64,000 nucleotides of DNA from Streptosporangium saharense (GTDB lineage: Bacteria > Actinomycetota > Actinomycetes > Streptosporangiales > Streptosporangiaceae): assembly GCF_014203715.1 (NCBI RefSeq), contig NZ_JACHJP010000008.1, positions 1 to 64,000 of the forward strand, given 5' to 3'. A model generated the notes under the pieces. It did no database searches, was not told where the DNA came from, and saw only the letters and a list, made by a program, of their open reading frames with translations. Positions 1 through 8,424 of the stretch are shown piece by piece (positions within the stretch are counted from its first letter, which is position 1; each line of letters opens with the position of its first letter). Made by a program: the position numbers and the translations under genes.

Positions 1-134
1 TGGATAGGAGCGTCGGGGGTCGGGCATGGGGCCAGCAACGCACACCGGTAGACCGCCGGACAGTTACGCGAACGCCAGCTTTTCAGACACCCTCTGCACG
101 TGGACGCGCGATATGCAATGCCACGAAAGGCGCG

Positions 135-1637
135 TTGTTACGCTATGTCGTGATCACTAGCGTCTCAGGCGTGGTTACACGACGACGATTCCTCGGCACG
201 CTCGGTGCGGGCGCCCTCATTGTCGGCTTCGATCCTGTGGAGCGGGCATGGGCGACCGGACCCGGCTCCGGTGGACTCCAGCGCATCCCTCACCTGGACG
301 GCGTCCTGCTCACCGATCTCGCCACCCGGCAGGCCGACGGCCGTGACCTCGGCAGGATCGTGAAGCGCCTACCCCGCGCGGTGCTTCGACCCGGATCCGT
401 CCGCGACATCCAGAAGATGGTCGAATTCTGCCGCGAGCACCGCATCCAGGTCTCCACCCGCGGCCAGGGGCACTCGACCCACGGTCAGGGCCTCACCGAC
501 GGTCTCGTCATCGAGAACCGTTCACTGTCCGCCATCCACTCGATCGGCGCCGACTCCATCACCGTGGGCTCCGGCGCACTGTGGCGGGAGGCGGCCCACA
601 CCGCCGAGGCCCGTGGCCTCACACCCCCGCTGTTCACCACCTACGTCGGTCTTTCTGTCGGTGGAACGCTCTCGGTCGGCGGCGTCCCCGCGCAGAACAA
701 CCTGGGCGTGCAGATCGACCACGTCCGTGAACTGGAGGTCGTCACCGGCGACGGCCGTCTGCACCGGTGCTCGCTGAACCACGAACGGGACCTGTTCGAG
801 GTGATGCTCGGCGGTCTCGGCCAGTGCGGCGTGATCACCCGCGCCACGCTCGACCTGGTGCCCGCCCGCGCGCTGGCCCGCAACTACATGATCCGCTACC
901 AGGTCACCGAGACCGCGCGGGTTTGGAACGATCTGCACATCCTGCTGGACCGGGGCGAGTTCGACGGCGCCTACCTGCTGATGTCCGTACCCGACGGCAG
1001 GAACATCACCTACCAGCTCAACGCGGTCGTCTTCCACAACGCCGACAACCCGCCCAGTGACCAGCACCTGCTGCGTGACCTGAGCGTCTTCCCGGCCTCC
1101 GCGGAGATCGAGAACAGCACCTACCTGGAGTGGGTGAAGCGCTACGACCCGGTCATCGAGCTGTGGCAGCGGCAGTGCGTCTGGGACGACCTGCTCAAGC
1201 CGTGGTTCGACGTGATGCTCCCGGGGGAGTCGGCCCAGGCCTACGTCTCGGAGGTCATGCCGACGCTCACCGCCCGCGACTACGGCCCCCCGACCGGCAT
1301 CGGCTTTCTGTTCCCGCAGCGACGCGACAAGCTGACCAGGCCGTTCTTCCGGATCCCGCCGGGCAACAGCAAGTACGTCTACCTGTTCGACATCCTCACC
1401 TCCTCGCCCGCACCCGGCCCCGACCCGGCCTTCGCCGCCGAGATGCTGGAGCGCAACCGCCGCCTGCACGCCAAGGCACGGGCGATCGGCGGCACCCGCT
1501 ACCCCATCGGCTCCCAGGACTTCACCAGAGCCGACTGGCGCGCCCAGTACGGCGAGCGGTGGCCTGACCTGGTACGACGCAAGGCGAAGTACGACCCCGA
1601 CAACATCCTGACCCCCGGCCCAGGGATCTTCGGCTGA
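135..1637 (+). CDS. Tat-exported FAD-linked oxidase, cytokinin-dehydrogenase-like
   Basis: A 500-residue flavoprotein. The N-terminus carries a twin-arginine signal (TRRRFLG at about residues 15-21, then a hydrophobic stretch and an AWA-type cleavage site), so it is probably exported folded with FAD bound. The PCMH-type FAD domain contains RGQGHSTHGQ near residue 110. Its histidine is the covalent flavin attachment site in plant cytokinin dehydrogenases. The C-terminus ends YDPDNILTPGPGIF, also typical of that family. The family oxidises N6-side chains of cytokinins, but the substrate here is inferred only. The TTG start at 135 has GAAAGG 4 nt upstream; GTG codons at 150 and 171 are alternatives and keep the Tat signal. 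It stands alone, followed by a hairpin. Confidence 0.8.
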   Translation: MLRYVVITSVSGVVTRRRFLGTLGAGALIVGFDPVERAWATGPGSGGLQRIPHLDGVLLTDLATRQADGRDLGRIVKRLPRAVLRPGSVRDIQKMVEFCREHRIQVSTRGQGHSTHGQGLTDGLVIENRSLSAIHSIGADSITVGSGALWREAAHTAEARGLTPPLFTTYVGLSVGGTLSVGGVPAQNNLGVQIDHVRELEVVTGDGRLHRCSLNHERDLFEVMLGGLGQCGVITRATLDLVPARALARNYMIRYQVTETARVWNDLHILLDRGEFDGAYLLMSVPDGRNITYQLNAVVFHNADNPPSDQHLLRDLSVFPASAEIENSTYLEWVKRYDPVIELWQRQCVWDDLLKPWFDVMLPGESAQAYVSEVMPTLTARDYGPPTGIGFLFPQRRDKLTRPFFRIPPGNSKYVYLFDILTSSPAPGPDPAFAAEMLERNRRLHAKARAIGGTRYPIGSQDFTRADWRAQYGERWPDLVRRKAKYDPDNILTPGPGIFG

Positions 1638-1647
1638 CCACGCCCGA

Positions 1648-1669
1648 GTCCCGCTCTCCGGAGCGGGAC
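1648..1669 (+). terminator. Hairpin after the flavoprotein gene
   Basis: A perfect 9-bp stem (GTCCCGCTC / GAGCGGGAC) with loop TCCG lies 10 nt after the stop codon. No U-tract follows, which is common for actinomycete terminators. Confidence 0.5.
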
Positions 1670-1734
1670 CCAGGCGGCGCCCGTACGGACTCGTGAACGC
1701 GGCCGAGCCGTACCGGATGACCAGGATGCGTCGG

Positions 1735-2460
1735 TCAGCGGTGACGCCTGCGGGCACGTGTGGCCAGGACGGCGGCCGCGGCGAGGAACCACAGTTGGAC
1801 GGCGGCGACGCCGACGCTGGTCAGCGCCCCGGCGTCCACCCCGGCCAGTTCGGCCAGCGGGAGCGCCGATGCCAGGGCGACGGCCGCTCCGAACCAGGTC
1901 AGCCAGGTGGGCGCGAGCTCACGGGTCGCGATCACGGCGCAGGCCACCGCGGCGGAGCCGAGCGCGGAGACGCCGAGCAGCTCGCCGATTCCGCCGCCAT
2001 AGTCGTTCACCGCCTGGAACTGGACGGACAGGACCTGCCGCAGCGCCGGATCGGCCCCGGCCCAGCTCTCCGCCAGCGCCGGCATCACGGTGAGCCAGCG
2101 CAGGATCCCCACTCCCCGGGCGAGCGCGGAGACGGCCGCCAGGATCACCGCGATCCGGGCGACCGGCCGCAGCCGTCCCTCGGGGCCGGTGAGGACGGTG
2201 ACCAGGGCGGCGATCACCGGGAGGAACAGCAGGGAGTAGGCCAGATAGGCCAGATATCCCAGGCGCAGCGCCGTCTCGTTCTCGGCCACCAACGGCAGGG
2301 TGACGGCGGCGGGATCGTCGAGGCCCTGCGGCCAGTTCACGGCCTGGCCCAGCACGACCGCCGGAACGAAGATCAGCAGCCCTTCGACCGCCAGAAGCAC
2401 CGCGGCACCCATGATCCGCCCCGGACCTGTGGCGCCGGGCGAGCCGGCTACGGCGTTCAT
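1735..2460 (-). CDS. DUF4386-type integral membrane protein
   Basis: A 241-residue hydrophobic protein with about six predicted transmembrane segments and short charged loops (ending RARRRHR). Length, segment layout and the N-terminal LLAVEGLLIFVPAVVLG region resemble DUF4386 membrane proteins, whose function is unknown. It is divergent from the TetR gene at 2597, and a perfect palindrome lies between them, so it is probably the regulated target of that repressor. An AGGTAGCGACA-type ribosome site precedes the ATG. No catalytic motif was seen. Confidence 0.7.
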   Translation of the reverse strand: MNAVAGSPGATGPGRIMGAAVLLAVEGLLIFVPAVVLGQAVNWPQGLDDPAAVTLPLVAENETALRLGYLAYLAYSLLFLPVIAALVTVLTGPEGRLRPVARIAVILAAVSALARGVGILRWLTVMPALAESWAGADPALRQVLSVQFQAVNDYGGGIGELLGVSALGSAAVACAVIATRELAPTWLTWFGAAVALASALPLAELAGVDAGALTSVGVAAVQLWFLAAAAVLATRARRRHR

Positions 2461-2508
2461 TGTCGCTACCTCCTGAAGATGCGCCTAGATGCTCGAACAA
2501 CGCTAGTT

Positions 2509-2529
2509 TTGACTAACACTGTTAGTCAA
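2509..2529. promoter_or_regulatory. Perfect palindromic operator between DUF4386 and TetR genes
   Basis: The half-site TTGACTAACA is followed by one central C and then its exact reverse complement, giving a 21-bp perfect palindrome. It lies in the 136-bp divergent intergenic region, the usual place for a TetR autoregulatory operator. Confidence 0.75.
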
Positions 2530-2596
2530 TCCAGATGTTGTTAGACTTCGGGCAGCGCGGGGCATCGGCCCGGGCCTGTTCGAAAGGTGATCGACG

Positions 2597-3322
2597 GTGA
2601 GCGAAGCCCCAGTCCGGCGAGGTTCTCTGCGCGAGAGGAAACGGGCGGCGACGATCGAGGAGATCAAGTCCGTCGCCATCGACCAGCTCGCCGCCGACTC
2701 GGGCCAGATGACGCTGCGCGGGGTCGCGCGCGAGGTGGGCCTGACCGTCCAGTCGCTCTACAACTACTTCCCGAGCAGGGAGGACCTGATCACCGCCCTG
2801 GTCGCCGACGCGCACAACGCGCTGGCGGACGCGGTCCAGACGGCCGCACGGGAGCAGCGGGAGCTGCCCGCGTCCGAGCGGCTGGTACGGGTCGCCCTGG
2901 CCTACCGCCGATGGGCGGTCGAGCACCGGGCCCGCTTCCTGCTGATCTACGGAACGCCTGTCCCCGGCTACCGGGCGCCCGAGGAAGGGCCGACCACCGA
3001 AGCCGCCCGCAGGCTCGGCGCCACGTTGGTCGAGGTGGTCTTCGGCGACTGGAGCGCGGCCGAGCTGGGCGGGGTCCGTCGGCCTGGCGAGGACGACCGG
3101 CCGATCCCGGCGCTCGTCACCGCCGCCGAACTGCTCTCCCCCGGGATGCCGCCCGCCGCGCTCGGGCTCGGCCTCGACCTGTGGGGACGAATCCACGGAC
3201 CGGTGATGCTGGAGATCCTCGGCCACCTGCCGTGGCTGGGCCCAGACGCCGAGGCCAACTACCGCGACACCGTGATCCGGGCCGCGGCCGACGTCCAGCG
3301 CGTCCGCGAGCACGGCGTATAG
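2597..3322 (+). CDS. TetR-family repressor with WHG-type C-terminal domain
   Basis: A 241-residue regulator. The N-terminal helix-turn-helix covers about residues 12-60, with MTLRGVAREVGLTVQSLYNYF as the classic TetR recognition region. The C-terminal helical ligand domain has the RRWAVEHRARFLLIYGTP motif of the WHG group. The start is a GTG preceded by GAAAGGTG. It is transcribed divergently from the DUF4386 membrane gene, with a perfect 21-bp palindrome between them. It therefore probably represses both that gene and itself and responds to an unknown small molecule. A strong hairpin terminator follows. Confidence 0.88.
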   Translation: MSEAPVRRGSLRERKRAATIEEIKSVAIDQLAADSGQMTLRGVAREVGLTVQSLYNYFPSREDLITALVADAHNALADAVQTAAREQRELPASERLVRVALAYRRWAVEHRARFLLIYGTPVPGYRAPEEGPTTEAARRLGATLVEVVFGDWSAAELGGVRRPGEDDRPIPALVTAAELLSPGMPPAALGLGLDLWGRIHGPVMLEILGHLPWLGPDAEANYRDTVIRAAADVQRVREHGV

Positions 3323-3347
3323 CGGGGTCCTGGCAGCGGAGCACCTG

Positions 3348-3381
3348 GACGCTCACCGGGGAGGGCACCCCGGTGAGCGTC
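3348..3381 (+). terminator. Strong hairpin terminator after TetR gene
   Basis: A perfect 14-bp stem, GACGCTCACCGGGG pairing with CCCCGGTGAGCGTC, with loop AGGGCA. It begins 25 nt after the TetR stop codon. Confidence 0.75.
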
Positions 3382-3530
3382 TACGGCTAACCCGCGGAAC
3401 TGGCCCGTTGGCTGACGGGCGGAGGAGGAGCGAAGGCGCTGACCGGGTCGGGAGTCCGGCCGTCCACCCTCACCCCCTGGCTGTGACACTCATCCACGAG
3501 CCGCCCGTGCTGAGGTCGGGCGGAGCGCCG

Positions 3531-3818
3531 TCAGGTGATGAGCCGCCACAGCGCGGAGGCGGACGGTGGATCACCGCCGTCCGCCGACGAATGGGCCTGG
3601 ACACACTTGTAGGTGGTGCCGTCGTAGGTGACCAGGTCCCCGGCGTTGTAGCCGCGTGAGGCCGACCATAACGGCCATACGACACCCGGGTTGGTGATGC
3701 GCGCCGGACGTGAGCCCCCGACGGGAGCGGCCAGGGCAGAGGCCGCGCCGTACAGGATGACGCCCAGGAAGACCACCGCGAAGGACGCGATGGCGGAGAC
3801 CGCGCGGTCTGGTTTCAT
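3531..3818 (-). CDS. Small secreted carbohydrate-binding (CBM5/12-like) protein
   Basis: A 95-residue protein starting at the ATG at 3818, which has GAGGAG about 6 nt upstream; longer readings lack a ribosome site. Residues 1-31 form a signal peptide ending in ALAA. The rest has the CBM5/12 (chitin-binding) layout: W49, W52 and the motif YNAGDLVTYDGTTYKCVQAH, ending SALWRLIT. The aromatic residues of this family stack on chitin or cellulose. There is no catalytic domain, so the gene encodes a bare secreted binding module. The neighbours do not suggest a partner enzyme. Confidence 0.78.
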   Translation of the reverse strand: MKPDRAVSAIASFAVVFLGVILYGAASALAAPVGGSRPARITNPGVVWPLWSASRGYNAGDLVTYDGTTYKCVQAHSSADGGDPPSASALWRLIT

Positions 3819-4247
3819 GTGACTCCTCGGGAGAGGGGGGAGCGAGCGTCCCCACACTGCCCTGGGCCCCGGGGGTATGAGGAGCCATCGCTTTTGCATA
3901 TCCCCGTTGTATGGTTCGCGCACGGTCACGACCATTTGTCCCGTACGGCACGCGCCCGATGGCGCGTGATCGACTCCCGGGGATCATGAACTACCGTTCA
4001 CGCTGGTCACAGCGGTCGCCCCAACCCTCACCGCCTCACCGACCACGCCCCCCTTCCACCTGTGCGGAGCGTTCTCACTCCCCCCAAACACCCACTTCGA
4101 CGGCCATACCGTTTGCCCACTCCCATGAGGGCATTACCCCCCTCACTCCCGACACCGAACCCCGTCTTCAGAGCACCCAGAAACAGATTCCGGGTTATGC
4201 CCCCCACCAAAGCCGGATGCCCGACCCCCCACCGGACGAGGCACCCG
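3819..4247. other. Gene-free spacer
   Basis: No coding signal in 429 bp. It includes a short hairpin at 3949-3968 (CACGCGCC / GGCGCGTG, loop CGAT) and the presumed promoter of the CBM gene. The stretch 4020-4240 is rich in C-runs and has lower G+C than its surroundings. Confidence 0.6.
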
Positions 4248-5357
4248 TTAAGGGCACAGCGCGGAGGTCAGCAGGGACACGGCCGCCTGGTGAGGGTCGC
4301 CGGAGAACGGGGTGATCGACAATGTGACCTGTCGCGAACCGTCGGCTGAGTTGAACGCCACCGTGAGGTAGCCCGGGGCGCCGCCGCCGTGGCCGAACGC
4401 GGTGCCGCAGGGAAGAGGCGCCAGCTCCAGCCCCAGCCCATACCCCCCGGCCGTGCCGGGATCCTTCATCTCCTTCAGCAGACCAGGGCGGAGCAGCTTG
4501 CCCTGGAACAGGGCGCGGTAGAACCGGTTGATGTCCCCGGTGGTGGAGATGATCTCGCCCGCCGCACCGGCCATCGTGGGATTGAACCGTGTGACGTCAA
4601 CGGGGACGACCCTGCCACCCCTGGTGACCGGCACATACGCGTGAGCGTGCGGGCCGTACACCTCCGGCGAGGCTCCCGGCACGCGGGTGTGCCGCAGGCC
4701 GAGCGGTCGCAGGATCCGCTCCCTGACCTCTGTCGCGTACGGCCTGCCGGTGACCCGCTCGATCAGCATGCCGAGCACGATGTAGTTAGTGTTGGAGTAC
4801 CGGTACTCGGACCCGGGTGGGAAGTCGTGCGGGAGCTTCTCTGCTTTTTTCACAAGTTCGCGTGCCGACCAGGTGCGGTAGCGCTCCTTGGGGATGCCCA
4901 CCTCGTCCATCATGTCCGTCGAGTACTCGGGAAGGCCGCTGGTGTGCTGGAGGAGGTGCCTGATCGTGATGTCGGCGCCCTTGTCCACGAGCTCCGGCAG
5001 CCACTGCTCCACACTGTCAGACAGGTGCAGCTTTCCCTCTTCCACAAGTTGGAGCACCACGGTCGCCGTGAACGACTTGGTCACGCTCCCGGCCCGGAAG
5101 CGCCCGTCCACCGGGGCAGGCTGGGCATTGTTCATCCTCACCCTGCCGCTGGCGGCTCGCCAGGTCCTGTCCCCGGCGCGAACCTCGGCGATCGCGGCGA
5201 CCGCACCGCCTGCGACGACCTTGTCCAGCATCGCCTGCAAACTTGGCCGGCCGCTCGGGCTCGCGTCCGCCGCCGCAGTGGCGGTCATGGCAGGCGTTGC
5301 CAGCGACGACACGGTCAAGCACGCCACGACGGCCGCGCTGGTGCGTCTTCCCCTCAC
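4248..5357 (-). CDS. Secreted serine hydrolase, class C beta-lactamase/DD-peptidase fold
   Basis: A 369-residue exported protein of the beta-lactamase-like family. The GTG at 5357 is preferred because GGAGGGG lies 5 nt upstream; an in-frame GTG 18 nt further up lacks one. After a signal peptide (cleavage near residue 30) come the serine nucleophile tetrad SVTK (S91-K94), the YSN triad (Y187-N189) and FGHGGGAPGY near residue 334, which serves as the KTG/HGG equivalent. These support D-alanyl-D-alanine carboxypeptidase, beta-lactamase or esterase chemistry outside the membrane. The substrate is not deducible. It is a single gene. Confidence 0.88.
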   Translation of the reverse strand: MRGRRTSAAVVACLTVSSLATPAMTATAAADASPSGRPSLQAMLDKVVAGGAVAAIAEVRAGDRTWRAASGRVRMNNAQPAPVDGRFRAGSVTKSFTATVVLQLVEEGKLHLSDSVEQWLPELVDKGADITIRHLLQHTSGLPEYSTDMMDEVGIPKERYRTWSARELVKKAEKLPHDFPPGSEYRYSNTNYIVLGMLIERVTGRPYATEVRERILRPLGLRHTRVPGASPEVYGPHAHAYVPVTRGGRVVPVDVTRFNPTMAGAAGEIISTTGDINRFYRALFQGKLLRPGLLKEMKDPGTAGGYGLGLELAPLPCGTAFGHGGGAPGYLTVAFNSADGSRQVTLSITPFSGDPHQAAVSLLTSALCP

Positions 5358-5513
5358 GTTGCCCCTCCGATTCACGGAGCCCGGCTCTCGGCCTCCGCCG
5401 TATCAAGATCCGACACGAGAGGGCGGCACGGCATCGGAGTTGTCCCCTACGGAAACCCTGATCCCACACCGACGACCTCCGACCTGGGAAGGACGTGCCT
5501 CTCTCCTCGACGG

Positions 5514-6257
5514 TCAGTGCAGGCCCCGCTTGTCGGGGGTCCAGAACGGTTTGGTGCTGATCGAGGTCCGTGGCCAGTTGCGTTCGCGGACCAGGAAGTC
5601 GCGTACCAGTTGGACGGTTCTGGCCTCACCGGCCACGTAGGCGGCTCCGGTGTTGTCCGGCAGGTCGAGTTCGGCCACGGCCGCGAGCAGTACCTGGGAG
5701 GCGACGGCGGATGTGCCGTGGCGGTGGACGCGGCGCAGCGTCGGCGCCTCGGGAAGGGGCAGGTCGTGCTCGGGGGACTCGCTCTCCAGTACGCCGTACA
5801 CCTCGGCCGAGGCTCCCAGTGCCCTGATCATCGGCCCGAAGGCGGCGCCGGCGGTCTCCTCCCCGACGAACACGTGATAGGCCGCCTCGCGGGTGAAGAA
5901 GTCGCCCTGCGGCCACCAGAAGGTCACCGGGTCCCCGGGCCGGGCCGTACGCGCCCATCTGAGGCCGATGCCGTCACCCGGGTAGAGGTGGACGCGGAGT
6001 TCGATCGCCTTCCTGTCGGGGGCGAGGTCCCAGATCGTGTAGGTGCGCAGCGTCTCGGACGGGCGCAGGATGCCCGAAACCGACAGCGGGTCCTTCAACT
6101 GGATCCTGACGTGCTGTCCGGGGGTGTAGGGGAAGGCGACGGGCCGGTCGGTCTCCAGCCGGACCCGGCGCATGGCCGGGGTGACCTGCTCGGTGACGGT
6201 GACGGTCGCCTCCATGACGTACTTGCCGAACAGGCGGTCGCGCATCGTGCGGGCCAT
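5514..6257 (-). CDS. Siderophore-interacting FAD-binding reductase
   Basis: A 247-residue cytoplasmic flavoprotein of the SIP/ViuB family. The N-terminal FAD-binding barrel contains TPAMRRVRLETDRPVAF and PYTPGQHVRIQL; the C-terminal NAD(P)H domain has FVGEETAGAAF and ends in WTPDKRGLH. Family members reduce ferric siderophores to release iron. The ATG at 6257 has GAGGAG upstream and overlaps nothing; the longer reading to 6284 lacks a site. It lies one base after the stop of a 34-codon membrane ORF, so the two are translationally coupled. Both diverge from a TetR gene that probably controls them. Confidence 0.87.
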   Translation of the reverse strand: MARTMRDRLFGKYVMEATVTVTEQVTPAMRRVRLETDRPVAFPYTPGQHVRIQLKDPLSVSGILRPSETLRTYTIWDLAPDRKAIELRVHLYPGDGIGLRWARTARPGDPVTFWWPQGDFFTREAAYHVFVGEETAGAAFGPMIRALGASAEVYGVLESESPEHDLPLPEAPTLRRVHRHGTSAVASQVLLAAVAELDLPDNTGAAYVAGEARTVQLVRDFLVRERNWPRTSISTKPFWTPDKRGLH

Positions 6258-6258
6258 C

Positions 6259-6363
6259 TCAGAACTCCTCGCGTCGCCGCACATGGGCCGACCTGGACAT
6301 TCCCCACCACACGGCCGTGACCAGCACCGGAACCGCGAGAACGATCCACCACACGGGTCTCAC
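6259..6363 (-). CDS. 34-residue single-span membrane microprotein
   Basis: A small ORF starting GTG at 6363 with AAGGAG 9 nt upstream and ending TGA one base before the SIP gene ATG. The product begins RPVWWIVLAVPVLVTAVWW, a single transmembrane helix, followed by a basic tail with RRR and ending EEF. The good ribosome site, coupling and clean hydrophobic pattern support a real gene. It is not recognised; it could anchor the reductase or be a leader that couples its translation. Confidence 0.6.
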   Translation of the reverse strand: MRPVWWIVLAVPVLVTAVWWGMSRSAHVRRREEF

Positions 6364-6380
6364 CCCTGTCTCCTTATAGG

Positions 6381-6397
6381 CTCTAACTTACTTAGAG
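6381..6397. promoter_or_regulatory. Candidate TetR operator
   Basis: The inverted repeat CTCTAA-CTTAC-TTAGAG lies in the AT-rich gap between the divergent microprotein/SIP operon and the TetR gene at 6464. Related CTTAGAGGTCTTAAG and CCTAAG words follow immediately. Confidence 0.5.
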
Positions 6398-6463
6398 GTC
6401 TTAAGGAAACATAGATGCCCTAAGATGTCAACGGCGGCAGAGGGGACGACAGGAAGGGTGACG

Positions 6464-7183
6464 ATGTCCGCACACACCAGCAGGCGGCAGAGGCTGCGCC
6501 AGGCCACCCTTGGGGAGATCCACAGCGCCGCGCGCGAACTGCTGGTCGAGCAGGGATCGGCCGCGGTGACCATCAACGCGGTCGCCCGGCGGGTCGGCAT
6601 GAGCGGCCCGGCTCTCTACCACTACTACGCGAGCCACGACGAGCTGGTCGGGGCGGTGACCGCGGACTTCTTCCGCGAGCTGGTCGCGGCCATGGAGCAG
6701 GCGCGCGACGCCCGCGCCGACGCGCCGATCGGCGAACGGCTTCCGGCGGTCTGCCGCGCCATGCGCGCCTGGGCCGTCGCCCATCCGGCCGAGTTCGGCT
6801 GGATCTTCGCCAGCCCCGTCACCGCGCCGAACAGGCGGCCGGACTCGGCGCGTCACCAGGCCGCCCTGCGCTTCGAGCAGGTCCTGCTGGACCTGACGGT
6901 CGAGCTGTGGGGGACACGGCCCTTCCCGGTGCCCGACCTGGCCGAGCTGCCCGCGTCCCTGCGCGAGCAGCTGGCCACCTACTCCGCCGCCATCGACGGA
7001 CGACTGCCCCCCGAAGCCGCCCACGTCTTCCTGTCGTGCTGGATCAGGCTGTACGGCCTGCTGTGCATGGAGGTCCTGCACCAACTGGACTTCGCCTACA
7101 CCGACCTGGAGCCCGTCTTCGAGGAATGCCTGCGCGACCTCGTCACCGCCCTCGGCCTCGACGACACGGCGGCCCGTCAGTAG
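6464..7183 (+). CDS. TetR-family repressor (WHG domain)
   Basis: A 239-residue regulator. The N-terminal HTH has ITINAVARRVGMSGPALYHY-like sequence (VTINAVARRVGMSGPALYHYY), and the helical ligand domain contains RAWAVAHPAEFGWIFASP, typical of the WHG group. The ATG at 6464 has GGAAGGG upstream; in-frame starts at 6425 and 6458 are possible. It is divergent from the microprotein/SIP pair with an inverted repeat between, so it probably represses an iron-related operon. Its 3' end overlaps the convergent trpS stop by 7 bp. Confidence 0.86.
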   Translation: MSAHTSRRQRLRQATLGEIHSAARELLVEQGSAAVTINAVARRVGMSGPALYHYYASHDELVGAVTADFFRELVAAMEQARDARADAPIGERLPAVCRAMRAWAVAHPAEFGWIFASPVTAPNRRPDSARHQAALRFEQVLLDLTVELWGTRPFPVPDLAELPASLREQLATYSAAIDGRLPPEAAHVFLSCWIRLYGLLCMEVLHQLDFAYTDLEPVFEECLRDLVTALGLDDTAARQ

Positions 7184-8265
7184 TGGCTGTTCATGGCGGT
7201 GCGCACTTCGGCGAGGGTGGCGTCGGCCACGGCTCTGGTTCGTTCGTTGCCTTCGCGCAGGGTCTGGCGGAGGTGGGCGCGGTCCTGGGCGTACTCGGCT
7301 CTGCGGGCCCTGATCGGCGCCAGATACTCGTTGACCGCCTCGGTCACCGTCCTTTTCAGCGCGGCGGCCCCCGCGGGACCGATCTCCTCGGCCACCTCCT
7401 GCGGAGGGCGGTTCTGACACAGGGCCGCCAGCAGGACGAGGGAGGACACCTCGGGACGCGTGGCCGGGTCGTAGGTGATGTGCCGTTCGGCGTCGGTCTT
7501 GGCACCCCTGATCAGGCGGGCGGTCTCGTCGGCGTCGGCGGCCAGGGCGATGGCGTTGCCCCGGCTCTTGCTCATCTTGGTGCCGTCCGTCCCGAGCAGC
7601 AGCGGGGCCTTCGACAGCAGCGCCTCGGGCTGGGGGAACACCGTTGTGCCGTTGCCGTACCGGTCGTTGAAGCGGCGGGCGACGGTCCGGGTGAGCTCCA
7701 GGTGGGGGAGCTGGTCCTGCCCGACCGGGACCAGGTTCGCCTTGCAGGAGAGGATGTCGGCGGCCTGATGGACGGGATAGGTGAACATCAGGCCGTTGAC
7801 GGACGACTGGCGCGAGTGGGCGATCTCATCCTTGACCGTGGGGTTGCGGTTGAGCTCGGAGACGGACACCAGGCTGAGAAAGGGCAGCATGAGCTGGTTG
7901 AGAGCGGGGACGGCGCTGTGGGTGAAGATCGTGCTGCGCGCCGGGTCGATGCCGATGGCGAGATAGTCCAGCACCAGCTCCTCGACGTGCTCGGTCAGGT
8001 TGTCCGCGACGTCACGGTCGGTCAGGACCTGGTAGTCCGGGATGATCACGAACAGTTCCACGCCGAGGTTCTGGAGCCGCACCCGGTTGTGCAGCGTGCC
8101 GAAGTAGTGCCCCAGGTGCAGCCGCCCGGTCGGGCGGTCGCCCGTCAGAATCCGGAACCGCCCGGGGTCTTTGAGGATCAACTCTTCCAGTACGGCGCTG
8201 CGGGCCTGTGCGGCGGATGTTCCCAGCGCGTCGCTGGAAGGGGTCATGGTCTGGGTGGTGCTCAT
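7177..8265 (-). CDS. trpS: Tryptophanyl-tRNA synthetase, auxiliary type
   Basis: A 362-residue class I aminoacyl-tRNA synthetase that charges tRNA-Trp. The HIGH-type motif is HLGH (residues 50-53) and KMSKS lies near residue 232, both intact. Bacillus TrpRS has VDQHAIT, whose histidine is linked to indolmycin sensitivity; this protein has IPDYQVLT there. That resembles auxiliary, drug-tolerant TrpRS enzymes (inference). GGGAGAT precedes the ATG. Upstream lie a Trp-Trp leader peptide and a terminator hairpin, so expression should rise when charged tRNA-Trp is scarce. A second housekeeping trpS is expected elsewhere. Confidence 0.93.
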   Translation of the reverse strand: MSTTQTMTPSSDALGTSAAQARSAVLEELILKDPGRFRILTGDRPTGRLHLGHYFGTLHNRVRLQNLGVELFVIIPDYQVLTDRDVADNLTEHVEELVLDYLAIGIDPARSTIFTHSAVPALNQLMLPFLSLVSVSELNRNPTVKDEIAHSRQSSVNGLMFTYPVHQAADILSCKANLVPVGQDQLPHLELTRTVARRFNDRYGNGTTVFPQPEALLSKAPLLLGTDGTKMSKSRGNAIALAADADETARLIRGAKTDAERHITYDPATRPEVSSLVLLAALCQNRPPQEVAEEIGPAGAAALKRTVTEAVNEYLAPIRARRAEYAQDRAHLRQTLREGNERTRAVADATLAEVRTAMNSHY

Positions 8266-8331
8266 GAGATCTCCCGGTAGGTAGGTCGCGCCGTCGAGAT
8301 GACACGAGCCCCCTGGTCCAGGAACGCGAAA

Positions 8332-8353
8332 GGGCCGTTCATCCGAACGGCCC
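8332..8353 (-). terminator. Attenuator hairpin in the trpS leader
   Basis: On the minus strand, a 9-bp stem GGGCCGTTC / GAACGGCCC with loop GGAT is followed by TTTCGCGTT. It lies between the leader peptide and trpS. A competing hairpin (GCTCCT-CGT-AGGAGC, about 8370-8386) overlaps the leader stop codon. Confidence 0.75.
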
Positions 8354-8376
8354 GGTCATGCGTGAGAGTGCCGCTC

Positions 8377-8418
8377 CTACGAGGAGCGCCACCAGCTCAG
8401 ACATGACGAAAAGTACAT
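8377..8418 (-). CDS. Trp leader peptide of trpS (MYFSSCLSWWRSS)
   Basis: A 13-residue ORF with two consecutive Trp codons (TGG TGG) near its end. It starts at the ATG at 8418, six bases after a TATGAT box, so the mRNA may be leaderless. Ribosome stalling at the Trp codons would cover the overlapping hairpin and stop the downstream attenuator from forming. The same mechanism is known for an auxiliary trpS in Streptomyces coelicolor. Confidence 0.8.
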   Translation of the reverse strand: MYFSSCLSWWRSS

Positions 8419-8424
8419 GTCCCC

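Noticed and set aside
3936-4315. ORFs in the spacer before the serine hydrolase
   Set aside because: They are proline- and serine-rich readings of C-runs without ribosome sites or native codon bias.
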